A stretch of 64,000 bases of DNA from Branchinecta lynchi (lineage: Eukaryota > Arthropoda > Branchiopoda > Anostraca > Branchinectidae): contig JAKZAP010000089.1 in NCBI GenBank assembly GCA_023053575.1, positions 1 to 64,000 on the forward strand, given 5' to 3'. Each line of letters opens with the position of its first letter. Positions within the stretch are counted from its first letter, which is position 1. Under the pieces are notes generated by a model, which saw only the letters and a program-made list of their open reading frames with translations, made no database searches and was not told the origin of the DNA. The position numbers and the translations under genes were made by a program. Shown here one piece after another: positions 12,125 to 23,599 of this stretch.

Positions 12125-13774
12125 GTGGGAAAACAAACCTTGTGGGGACACAAACCTTGCGGGAAAACTAACCAACCTTTTGGGAAAACCAACCTTGTGG
12201 GAAAGCGAACGTTTTGGGAAAACCAACACAGTGGGAAAACAAACCTTGTGGGAAAACCAACCTTGCGGGAAAACCAACCTTGGGGGAAAACAAACCTTGT
12301 GGGAAAACAAACCTTGTGGGGAAACAAACCTAGTGGGAAAACAAATCTTGTGAGAAAACAATTCTTGTGGGAAAACAAACCTTGTGGGGACACAAACCTT
12401 GCGGGAAAACTAACCTTGTGGGAAAACAAACCCTGCGGGAAAACCAACCTTGTGGGAAAACCAACCTTGTGGGGAAACAAACCTTTCGGGAAAACCAACC
12501 TTGTGGGAAAACAAACCTTGTGGGAAAACAAACCTTGTGGGAAAACAAACCTTGTGGGAAAACAAACCTTGTGAGAAAACAAACCTTGTGGGGAAACAAA
12601 CCTAGTGGGAAAACAAACCTTGTGGGAAAACCAACCTTATGGGAAAACAAACCTAGTGGGAAAACAAACCTTGTGGGGAAACAAACCTTTCGGGAAAACC
12701 AACTTTGTGGGAAAACAAACCTTGTGGGAAAACAAACCTTGTGGGAAAACAAACCTTGTGGGAAAACGAAACTTATTGGAAAACAAACCTTGTGGGGAAA
12801 CAAACCTTGTGGGGGGAAAACAAAGCTTGTGGGAAAACAAACCTTGTGGGAAAACCAACCTAGTGGGAAAAACAACACCCTGCGGGAAAACCAACCTTGT
12901 GGGAAAACCAACCTTGTGGGAAAGCGAACGTTTTGGGAAAGCCAACACAGTGGGAAAACAAACCTTGTGGGAAAACCAACCTTGCGGGAAAACCAACCTT
13001 GGGGGAAAACAAACCTTGTGGGAAAACAAATCTTGTGGGGAAACAAACCTAGTGGGAAAACAAACCTTGTGAGAAAACAATCCTTGTGGGAAAACAAACC
13101 TTGTGGGGACACAAACCTTGCGGGAAAACTAACCAACCTTTTGGGAAAACCAACCTTGTGGGAAAGCGAACGTTTTGGGAAAACCAACACAGTGGGAAAA
13201 CAAACCTTGTGGGAAAACCAACCTTGCGGGAAAACCAACCTTGGGGGAAAACAAACCTTGTGGGAAAACAAACCTTGTGGGGAAACAAACCTAGTGGGAA
13301 AACAAATCTTGTGAGAAAACAATTCTTGTGGGAAAACAAACCTTGTGGGGACACAAACCTTGCGGGAAAACTAACCTTGTGGGAAAACAAACCCTGCGGG
13401 AAAACCAACCTTGTGGGAAAACCAACCTTGTGGGGAAACAAACCTTTCGGGAAAACCAACCTTGTGGGAAAACAAACCTTGTGGGAAAACAAACCTTGTG
13501 GGAAAACAAACCTTGTGGGAAAACAAACCTTGTGAGAAAACAAACCTTGTGGGGAAACAAACCTAGTGGGAAAACAAACCTTGTGGGAAAACCAACCTTA
13601 TGGGAAAACAAACCTAGTGGGAAAACAAACCTTGTGGGGAAACAAACCTTTCGGGAAAACCAACTTTGTGGGAAAACAAACCTTGTGGGAAAACAAACCT
13701 TGTGGGAAAACAAACCTTGTGGGAAAACGAAACTTATTGGAAAACAAACCTTGTGGGGAAACAAACCTTGTGGG
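11851..13774 (+). repeat. 961-bp direct tandem duplication with hybrid junction
   Basis: Unit 1 is about 11851-12811 and unit 2 about 12812-13772. The length is explained by 53 normal monomers plus one each of 21, 19 and 20 bp. The 20-bp monomer is the junction itself: at about 12811 a TTGTGG end is fused to the GGGGG of a TTGGGGG monomer, giving a run of six G. Both units carry the same 19-bp deletion scar, at 11911 and 12872, exactly 961 bp apart. Confidence 0.85.
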
Positions 13775-14850
13775 AAAACCAACCTTGCGGGAAAGCGAAC
13801 CTTTTGGGAAAACCAAAACAGTGGGAAAACAAACCTTGTGGGAAAACCAACCTTGCGGGAAAACCAACCTTGGGGGAAAACAAAGCTTGTGGGAAATCAA
13901 TCCTTGTGGGAAAACAAACCTTGTGTGGACACGAACCTTGCGGGAAAACTAACCTTGTGGGAAAACAAACCCTGCGGGAAAACCAACCTTGTGGGAAAAC
14001 CAACCTTGTGGGGAAACAAACCTTTCGGGAAAACCAACCTTGTGGGAAAACAAACCTTGTGGGAAAACAAACCTTGTGGGAAAACAAACCTTGTGGGAAA
14101 ACAAACCTTGTGAGAAAACAAACCTTGCGGGGAAACAAACCTAGTGGGAAAACAGACCTTGTGAGAAAACAAACCTTGTGGGAAAACCAACCTTATGGGA
14201 AAACAAACCTAGTGGGAAAACAAACCTTGTGGGGAAACAAACCTTTCGGGAAAACTAACCTTGTGGGAAAACAAACCTTGTGGGAAAACAAACCTTGTGG
14301 GAAAACAAACCTTGTGGGAAAACAAATCTTATGGGAAAACAAACCTTGTGGGGAAACCAACCTTGCGGGAAAGCGAACCTTTTGGGAAAACAAACACAGT
14401 GGGAAAACAAAACTTGTGGGAAAACCAACCTTGCGGGAAAACCAACCTTGGGGGAAAACAAAGCTTGTGGGAAAACAAACCTTGTGGGAAAACCAACCTA
14501 GTGGGAAAAACAACCTAGTGGGAAAACAAACCTTGTGAGAAAACAAACCTTGTGGGAAAACCAACCTTATGGGGAAAGCAACCCTGCGGGAAAACCAACC
14601 TTGTGGGAAAACCAACCTTGTGGGAAAGCGAACGTTTTGGGAAAGCCAACACAGTGGGAAAACAAACCTTGTGGGAAAACCAACCTTGCGGGAAAACCAA
14701 CCTTGGGGGAAAACAAACCTTGTGGGAAAACAAACCTTGTGGGGAAACAAACCTAGTGGGAAAACAAACCTTGTGAGAAAACAATCCTTGTGGGAAAACA
14801 AACCTTGTGGGGACACAAACCTTGCGGGAAAACTAACAAACCTTTTGGGA
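12890..14850 (+). repeat. ~2-kb block, copied at 16.64-18.60 kb
   Basis: This stretch aligns with 16.64-18.60 kb at a constant offset of 3,751 bp. The left limit is the deletion scar near 12.87 kb, which the distal copy lacks. The right limit is about 14.85 kb, where this copy continues with a TTGCGGG monomer after its 21-bp monomer while the other continues with GCGAACG. The block includes a distinctive GAAACTTATTGG monomer near 13.73 and 17.48 kb. Confidence 0.75.
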
Positions 14851-15235
14851 AAACCAACCTTGCGGGAAAACCAACCTTGGGGGAAAACAAAGCTTGTGGG
14901 AAAACAAACCTTGTGGGAAAACCAACCTAGTGGGAAAAACAACCTAGTGGGAAAACAAACCTTGTGAGAAAACAAACCTTGTCAGAAAACAAACCTTGTG
15001 GGAAAACCAACCTTATGGGGAAAGCAACCCTGCGGGAAAACCAACCTTGTGGGAAAACCAACCTTGTGGGAAAGCGAACGTTTTGGGAAAGCCAACACAG
15101 TGGGAAAACAAACCTTGTGGGAAAACCAACCTTGCGGGAAAACCAACCTTGGGGGAAAACAAACCTTGAGGGAAAACAAACCTTGTGGGGAAACAAACCT
15201 AGTGGGAAAACAAACCTTGTGAGAAAACAATCCTT

Positions 15236-16836
15236 GTGGGAAAACAAACCTTGTGGGGACACAAACCTTGCGGGAAAACTAACCAACCTTTTGGGAAAAC
15301 CAACCTTGTGGGAAAGCGAACGTTTTGGGAAAACCAACACAGTGGGAAAACAAACCTTGTGGGAAAACCAACCTTGCGGGAAAACCAACCTTGGGGGAAA
15401 ACAAACCTTGTGGGAAAACAAACCTTGTGGGGAAACAAACCTAGTGGGAAAACAAATCTTGTGAGAAAACAATTCTTGTGGGAAAACAAACCTTGTGGGG
15501 ACACAAACCTTGCGGGAAAACTAACCTTGTGGGAAAACAAACCCTGCGGGAAAACCAACCTTGTGGGAAAACAAACCTTGTGGGAAAACAAACCTTGTGG
15601 GCAAACAAACCTTGTGAGAAAACAAACCTTGTGGGAAAACCAACATTCTGGGGAAACAAACCCTGAGGGAAAACCAACCTCGTGGGAAAACCAACCTTGC
15701 GGGAAAGTTAACCTTTTGGGAAAACCAACACAGTGGGAAAACAGACCTTGTGAGAAAACAATCCTTGTGGGAAAACAAACCTTGTGGGGAAACAAACCTT
15801 GTGGGGAAACAAACCTTGTGGGAAAACTAACCTTGTGGGAAAACAAACCCTGCGGGAAAACCGACCTTGTGGGAAAACCAACCTTGTGGGGAAACAAACC
15901 TTGTGAGAAAACAATCCTTGTGGGAAAACAAACCTTGTGGGGACACAAACCTTGCGGGAAAACTAACCTTGTGGGAAAACAAACCCTGCGGGAAAACCGA
16001 CCTTGTGGAAAACCAACCTTGTGGGTAAACAAACCTTTCGGGAAAACCAACCTTGTGGGAACACAAACCTTGTGGGAAAACAAACCTTGTGGGAAAACAA
16101 ACCTTGTGGGAAAACAAACCTTGTGAGAAAACAAACCTTGTGGGGAAACAAACCTAGTGGGAAAACAAACCTTGTGAGAAAACAAACCTTGTGGGAAAAC
16201 CAACATTATAGGAAAACAAACCTAGTGGGAAAACAAACCTTGTGGGGAAGCAAACCTTTCGGGAAAACCAACCTTGTGGGAAAACAAACCTTGTGGGAAA
16301 ACAAACCTTGTGGGAAAACAAACCTTGTGGGAAAACAAAGCTTATGGGAAAACAAACCTTGTGGGGAAACAAACCTTGTGGGAAAACCAACCTTGCGGGA
16401 AAGCGAACCTTTTGGGAAAACCAACACAGTGGGAAAACAAACCTTGTGGGAAAACCAACCTTGCGGGAAAACCAACCTTGGGGGAAAACAAAGCTTGTGG
16501 GAAAACAAACCTTGTGGGAAAACCAACCTAGTGGGAAAAACAACCTAGTGGGAAAACAAACCTTGTGAGAAAACAAACCTTGTCAGAAAACAAACCTTGT
16601 GGGAAAACCAACCTTATGGGGAAAGCAACCCTGCGGGAAAACCAACCTTGTGGGAAAACCAACCTTGTGGGAAAGCGAACGTTTTGGGAAAGCCAACACA
16701 GTGGGAAAACAAACCTTGTGGGAAAACCAACCTTGCGGGAAAACCAACCTTGGGGGAAAACAAACCTTGTGGGAAAACAAACCTTGTGGGGAAACAAACC
16801 TAGTGGGAAAACAAACCTTGTGAGAAAACAATCCTT
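15236..16836 (+). repeat. 1,601-bp HOR unit, copy 3
   Basis: Offset from copy 2 is exactly 12,316 bp with no net length change across about 2.7 kb. Substitutions are few; a small cluster lies near 15.6-15.75 kb. The 21-bp monomers at 15275 and 16876 are 1,601 bp apart. This is the best-preserved long-distance pair in domain A and implies recent copying or ongoing homogenisation. Confidence 0.85.
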
Positions 16837-17619
16837 GTGGGAAAACAAACCTTGTGGGGACACAAACCTTGCGGGAAAACTAACCAGCCTTTTGGGAAAA
16901 CCAACCTTGTGGGAAAGCGAACGTTTTGGGAAAACCAACACAGTGGGAAAACAAACCTTGTGGGAAAACCAACCTTGCGGGAAAACCAACCTTGGGGGAA
17001 AACAAACCTTGGGGGAAAACAAACCTTGTGGGGAAACAAACCTAGTGGGAAAACAAATCTTGTGAGAAAACAATTCTTGTGGGAAAACAAACCTTGTGGG
17101 GACACAAACCTTGCGGGAAAACTAACCTTGTGGGAAAACAAACCCTGCGGGAAAACCAACCTTGTGGGAAAACCAACCTTGTGGGGAAACAAACCTTTCG
17201 GGAAAACCAACCTTGTGGGAAAACAAACCTTGTGGGAAAACAAACCTTGTGGGAAAACAAACCTTGTGGGAAAACAAACCTTGTGAGAAAACAAACCTTG
17301 TGGGGAAACAAACCTAGTGGGAAAACAAACCTTGTGGGAAAACCAACCTTATGGGAAAACAAACCTAGTGGGAAAACAAACCTTGTGGGGAAACAAACCT
17401 TTCGGGAAAACCAACTTTGTGGGAAAACAAACCTTGTGGGAAAACAAACCTTGTGGGAAAACAAACCTTGTGGGAAAACGAAACTTATTGGAAAACAAAC
17501 CTTGTGGGGAAACAAACCTTGTGGGAAAACCAACCTTGCGGGAAAGCGAACCTTTTGGGAAAACCAAAACAGTGGGAAAACAAACCTTGTGGGAAAACCA
17601 ACCTTGCGGGAAAACCAAC

Positions 17620-20520
17620 CTTGGGGGAAAACAAAGCTTGTGGGAAATCAATCCTTGTGGGAAAACAAACCTTGTGTGGACACAAACCTTGCGGGAAAAC
17701 TAACCTTGTGGGAAAACAAACCCTGCGGGAAAACCAACCTTGTGGGAAAACCAACCTTGTGGGGAAACAAACCTTTCGGGAAAACCAACCTTGTGGGAAA
17801 ACAAACCTTGTGGGAAAACAAACCTTGTGGGAAAACAAACCTTGTGGGAAAACAAACCTTGTGAGAAAACAAACCTTGTGGGGAAACAAACCTAGTGGGA
17901 AAACAGACCTTGTGAGAAAACAAACCTTGTGGGAAAACCAACCTTATGGGAAAACAAACCTAGTGGGAAAACAAACCTTGTGGGGAAACAAACCTTTCGG
18001 GAAAACTAACCTTGTGGGAAAACAAACCTTGTGGGAAAACAAACCTTGTGGGAAAACAAACCTTGTGGGAAAACAAATCTTATGGGAAAACAAACCTTGT
18101 GGGGAAACCAACCTTGCGGGAAAGCGAACCTTTTGGGAAAACAAACACAGTGGGAAAACAAACCTTGTGGGAAAACCAACCTTGCGGGAAAACCAACCTT
18201 GGGGGAAAACAAAGCTTGTTGGGAAACAAACCTTGTGGGAAAACCAACCTAGTGGGAAAAACAACCTAGTGGGAAAACAAACCTTGTGAGAAAACAAACC
18301 TTGTGGGAAAACCAACCTTATGGGGAAAGCAACCCTGCGGGAAAACCAACCTTGTGGGAAAACCAACCTTGTGGGAAAGCGAACGTTTTGGGAAAGCCAA
18401 CACAGTGGGAAAACAAACCTTGTGGGAAAACCAACTTTGCGGGAAAACCAACATTGGGGGAAAACAAACCTTGTGGGAAAACAAACCTTGTGGGGAAACA
18501 AACCTAGTGGGAAAACAAACCTTGTGAGAAAACAATCCTTGTGGGAAAACAAACCTTGTGGGGACACAAACCTTGCGGGAAAACTAACAAACCTTTTGGG
18601 AAAACCAACCTTGTGGGAAAGCGAACGTTTTGGGAAAACCAACACAGTGGGAAAACAAACCTTGTGGGAAAACCAACCTTGCGGGAAAACCAACCTTGGG
18701 GGAAAACAAACCTTGTGGGAAAACAAACCTTGTGGGGAAACAAACCTAGTGGGAAAACAAACCTTGTGAGAAAACAATCCTTGTGGGAAAACAAACCTTG
18801 TGGGGACACAAACCTTGCGGGAAAACTAACCTTGTGGGAAAACAAACCTTGTGGGGAAACAAACCTAGTGGGAAAACAAATCTTGTGAGAAAACAATTCT
18901 TGTGGGAAAGCAAACCTTGTGGGGACACAAACCTTGCGGGAAAACTAACCTTGTGGGAAAACAAACCCTGCGGGAAAACCAACCTTGTGGGAAAACCAAC
19001 CTTGTGGGGAAACAAACCTTTCGGGAAAACCAACCTTGTGGGAAAACAAACCTTGTGGGAAAACAAACCTTGTGGGAAAACAAACCTTGTGGGAAAACAA
19101 ACCTTGTGAGAAAACAAACCTTGTGGGGAAACAAACCTATTGGGAAAACAAACCTTGTGGGAAAACCAACCTTATGGGAAAACAAACCTAGTGGGAAAAC
19201 AAACCTTGTGGGGAAACAAACCTTTCGGGAAAACCAACTTTGTGGGAAAACAAACCTTGTGGGAAAACAAACCTTGTGGGAAAACGAAACTTATTGGAAA
19301 ACAAACCTTGTGGGGAAACAAACCTTGTGGGAAAACCAACCTTGCGGGAAAACCAACCTTGGGGGAAAACAAAGCTTGTGGGAAATCAATCCTTGTGGGA
19401 AAACAAACCTTGTGTGGACACAAACCTTGCGGGAAAACTAACCTTGTGGGAAAACAAACCCTGCGGGAAAACCAACCTTGTGGGAAAACCAACCTTGTGG
19501 GGAAACAAACCTTTCGGGAAAACCAACCTTGTGGGAAAACAAACCTTGTGGGAAAACAAACCTTGTGGGAAAACAAACCTTGTGGGAAAACAAACCTTGT
19601 GAGAAAACAAACCTTGTGGGGAAACAAACCTAGTGGGAAAACAGACCTTGTGAGAAAACAAACCTTGTGGGAAAACCAACCTTATGGGAAAACAAACCTA
19701 GTGGGAAAACAAACCTTGTGGGGAAACAAACCTTTCGGGAAAACTAACCTTGTGGGAAAACAAACCTTGTGGGAAAACAAACCTTGTGGGAAAACAAACC
19801 CTGTGGGAAAACAAATCTTATGGGAAAACAAACCTTGTGGGGAAACCAACCTTGCGGGAAAGCGAACCTTTTGGGAAAACAAACACAGTGGGAAAACAAA
19901 CCTTGTGGGAAAACCAACCTTGCGGGAAAACCAACCTTGGGGGAAAACAAAGCTTGTGGGAAAACAAACCTTGTGGGAAAACCAACCTAGTGGGAAAAAC
20001 AACCTAGTGGGAAAACAAACCTTGTGAGAAAACAAACCTTGTGGGAAAACCAACCTTATGGGGAAAGCAACCCTGCGGGAAAACCAACCTTGTGGGAAAA
20101 CCAACCTTGTGGGAAAGCGAACGTTTTGGGAAAGCCAACACAGTGGGAAAACAAACCTTGTGGGAAAACCAACCTTGCGGGAAAACCAACCTTGGGGGAA
20201 AACAAACCTTGTGGGAAAACAAACCTTGTGGGGAAACAAACCTAGTGGGAAAACAAACCTTGTGAGAAAACAATCCTTGTGGGAAAACAAACCTTGTGGG
20301 GACACAAACCTTGCGGGAAAACTAACAAACCTTTTGGGAAAACCAACCTTGTGGGAAAGCGAACGTTTTGGGAAAACCAACACAGTGGGAAAACAAACCT
20401 TGTGGGAAAACCAACCTTGCGGGAAAACCAACCTTGGGGGAAAACAAACCTTGTGGGAAAACAAACCTTGTGGGGAAACAAACCTAGTGGGAAAACAAAC
20501 CTTGTGAGAAAACAATCCTT
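17620..20520 (+). repeat. 1,738-bp HOR pair
   Basis: 17.62-18.78 kb and 19.36-20.52 kb align at an offset of 1,738 bp, which is 101 normal monomers plus one of 21 bp (18580 and 20318). The intervening 18.8-19.35 kb is a rearranged version of 16.9-17.6 kb. Differences between the copies are single bases. Confidence 0.75.
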
Positions 20521-22202
20521 GTGGGAAAACAAACCTTGTGGGGACACAAACCTTGCGGGAAAACTAACCTTGTGGGAAAACAAACCCTGCGGGAAAACCA
20601 ACCTTGTGGGAAAACCAACCTTGTGGGGAAACAAACCTTTCGGGAAAACCAACCTTGTGGGAAAACAAACCTTTTGGGAAAACAAACCTTGTGGGAAAAC
20701 AAACCTTGTGAGAAAACAAACCTTGTGGGGAAACAAACCTAGTGGGAAAACAAACCTTGTGGGAAAACCAACCTTATGGGAAAACAAACCTAGTGGGAAA
20801 ACAAACCTTGTGGGGAAACAAACCTTTCGGGAAAACCAACTCTGTGGGAAAACAAACCTTGTGGGAAAACAAACCTTGTGGGAAAACAAAACTTATTGGA
20901 ATACAAACCTTGTGGGGAAACAAACCTTGTGGGAAAACCAACCTTGTGGGAAAGCGAACGTTTTGGGAAAGCCAACACAGTGGGAAAACAAACCTTGTGG
21001 GAAAACCAACCTTGCGGGAAAACCAACCTTGGGGGAAAACAAACCTTGTGGGAAAACAAACCTTGTGAGAAAACAATCCTTGTGGGAAAACAAACCTTGT
21101 GGGGACACAAACCTTGCGGGAAAACTAACAAACCTTTTGGGAAAACCAACCTTGTGGGAAAGCGAACGTTTTGGGAAAACCAACACAGTGGGAAAACAAA
21201 CCTTGTGGGAAAACCAACCTTGCGGGAAAACCAACCTTGGGGGAAAACAAACCTTGTGGGAAAACAAACCTTGTGGGGAAACAAACCTAGTGGGAAAACA
21301 AACCTTGTGAGAAAACAATCCTTGTGGGAAAACAAACCTTGTGGGGACACAAACCTTGCGGGAAAACTAACCTTGTGGGAAAACAAACCCTGCGGGAAAA
21401 CCAACCTTGTGGGAAAACCAACCTTGTGGGGAAACAAACCTTTCGGGAAAACCAACCTTGTGGGAAAACAAACCTTTTGGGAAAACAAACCTTGTGGGAA
21501 AACAAACCTTGTGAGAAAACAAACCTTGTGGGGAAACAAACCTAGTGGGAAAACAAACCTTGTGGGAAAACCAACCTTATGGGAAAACAAACCTAGTGGG
21601 AAAACAAACCTTGTGGGGAAACAAACCTTTCGGGAAAACCAACTTTGTGGGAAAACAAACCTTGTGGGAAAACAAACCTTGTGGGAAAACAAAACTTATT
21701 GGAAAACAAACCTTGTGGGGAAACAAACCTTGTGGGAAAACCAACCTTGGGGGAAAACAAACCTTGTGGGAAAACAAACCTTGTGGGGAAACAAACCTAG
21801 TGGGAAAACAAACCTTGTGAGAAAACAATCCTTGTGGGAAAACAAACCTTGTGGGGACACAAACCTTGCGGGAAAACTAACCTTGTGGGAAAACAAACCC
21901 TGCGGGAAAACCAACCTTGTGGGAAAACCAACCTTGTGGGGAAACAAACCTTTCGGGAAAACCAACCTTGTGGGAAAACAAACCTTTTGGGAAAACAAAC
22001 CTTGTGGGAAAACAAACCTTGTGAGAAAACAAACCTTGTGGGGAAACAAACCTAGTGGGAAAACAAACCTTGTGGGAAAACCAACCTTATGGGAAAACAA
22101 ACCTAGTGGGAAAACAAACCTTGTGGGGAAACAAACCTTTTGGGAAAACCAACTTTGTGGGAAAACAAACCTTGTGGGAAAACAAACCTTGTGGGAAAAC
22201 AA
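20318..22202 (+). repeat. Nested 803-bp and 510-bp tandem copies
   Basis: A 0.22-kb segment at 20484 recurs at 21287 (803 bp, one 21-bp monomer included) and again at 21797 (510 bp, exactly 30 normal monomers). Around 21.29-22.20 kb the 510-bp unit is present twice in tandem. These are the youngest-looking duplications at the right edge of domain A; the 21-bp marker at 21121 is the last one. Confidence 0.75.
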
Positions 22203-23007
22203 AACTTATTGGAAAACAAACCTTGTGGGGAAACAAACCTTTTGGGAAAACCAACCTTGCGGGAAAGCGAACCTTTTGGGAAAACCAAAACAGTGGGAAA
22301 ACAAACCTTGTGGGAAAACCAACCTTGCGGGAAACCCAACCTTGGGGGAAAACAAAGCTTGTGGGAAATCAATCCTTGTGGGAAAACAAACCTTGTGTGG
22401 ACACAAACCTTGCGGGAAAACTAACCTTGTGGAAAAACAAACCCTGCGGGAAAACCAACCTTGTGGGAAAACCAACCTTGTGGGGAAACAAACCTTTCGG
22501 GAAAACCAACCTTGTGGGAAAACAAACCTTGTGGGAAAACAAACCTGGTGGGAAAACAATCCTTGTGGGAAAACAAACCTTGTGAGAAAACAAACCTTGT
22601 GGGGAAACAAACCTAGTGGGAAAACAAACCTTGTGAGAAAACAAATCTTGGTGGAAAACCAACCTTATGGGAAAACAAACCTAGTGGGAAAACAAACCTT
22701 GTGGGGAAACAAACCTTTCGGGAAAACCAACCTTGTGGGAAAACAAACCTTGTGGGAAAACAAAGCTTGTGGGAAAACAAACCTTGTGGGAAAACAAATC
22801 TTATGGGAAAACAAACCTTGTGGGGAAACGAACCTTGTGGGAAAACCAACCTTGCGGGAAAGCGAACCTTTTGGGAAAACCAGAACAGTGGGAAAACAAA
22901 CCTTGTGGGAAAACCAACCTTGCGGGAAAACCAACCTTGGGGTAAAACAAAGCTTGTGGGAAATCAAACCTTGTGGGAAAACCAACCTATTGGGAAAAAC
23001 AACCTAG
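20878..23007 (+). other. Longest open frame (709 codons); not called as a gene
   Basis: The frame opens with GTG, not ATG, and reads only the 17-residue periodic peptide GKTNLVGKQTLWENKPC with scattered substitutions. Three 17-bp monomers make 17 codons, so every forward frame gives the same peptide, and the consensus has no stop in either strand. The complementary strand is open in the same way, giving FPTRFVFPQGLFSHKVC. Stops elsewhere come from ordinary monomer variants (CTAACC, CCTAGTGGG, TTGTGAG). There is no promoter, signal sequence, intron signal or domain to support a gene. I regard the frame as a by-product of the satellite. Confidence 0.9.
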
Positions 23008-23599
23008 TGGGAAAATAAACCTTGTGAGAAAACAAACCTTGTGGGAAAACCAACCTTATGGGGAAAGCAACCGTGCGGGAAAACCAACCTTATGGGAAAA
23101 CCAACCTTGTGGGAAAGCGAACCTTTTGGGAAAACCAACCCAGTGGGAAAACAAACCTTGTGGGAAAACCAACCTTGCGGGAAAACCAACATTGGGGGAA
23201 AACAAACCTTGTGGGAAAACAAACCTTGTGGGAAAACCAACCTTATGGGAAAACAAACCTAGTGGGAAAACAAACCTTGTGGGGAAACAAACCTTTCGGG
23301 AAAACCAACCTTGTGGGAAAACAAACCTTGTGGGAAAACAAACCTTGTGGGAAAACAAACCTTGTGGGAAAACCAACCTAGTGGGAAAAACAACCTAGTG
23401 GGAAAACAAACCTTGTGAGAAAACAAACCTTGTGGGAAAACCAACCTTATGGGGAAAGCAACCCTGCGGGAAAACCAACCTTGTGGGAAAACCAACCTTG
23501 TGGGAAAGCGAACCTTTTGGGAAAACCAACAAAGTGGGAAAACAAACCTTGTGGGAAAACCAACCTTGCGGGAAAACCAACCTTGGGGGAAAACAATCC

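Larger units (their letters stand above)
1..22200 (+). repeat. HOR domain A (21-bp-monomer domain)
   Basis: This part is defined by fifteen 21-bp monomers, an AAAACTAAC monomer with 4 extra bases before the CCTTTTGGG end. None was found downstream of 21.15 kb. Two other markers also look confined here: the AAAGCGAACGTTTTGGG monomer (internal AACGTT), and AAAGTTAACCTTTTGGG (internal GTTAAC) at about 640, 3388, 8490, 11075 and 15704. Long segments recur at offsets of 1,601, 2,748, 3,751, 10,435 and 12,316 bp with very few substitutions. The border with domain B is gradual and placed by the last marker monomers; the position is approximate. Confidence 0.8.
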
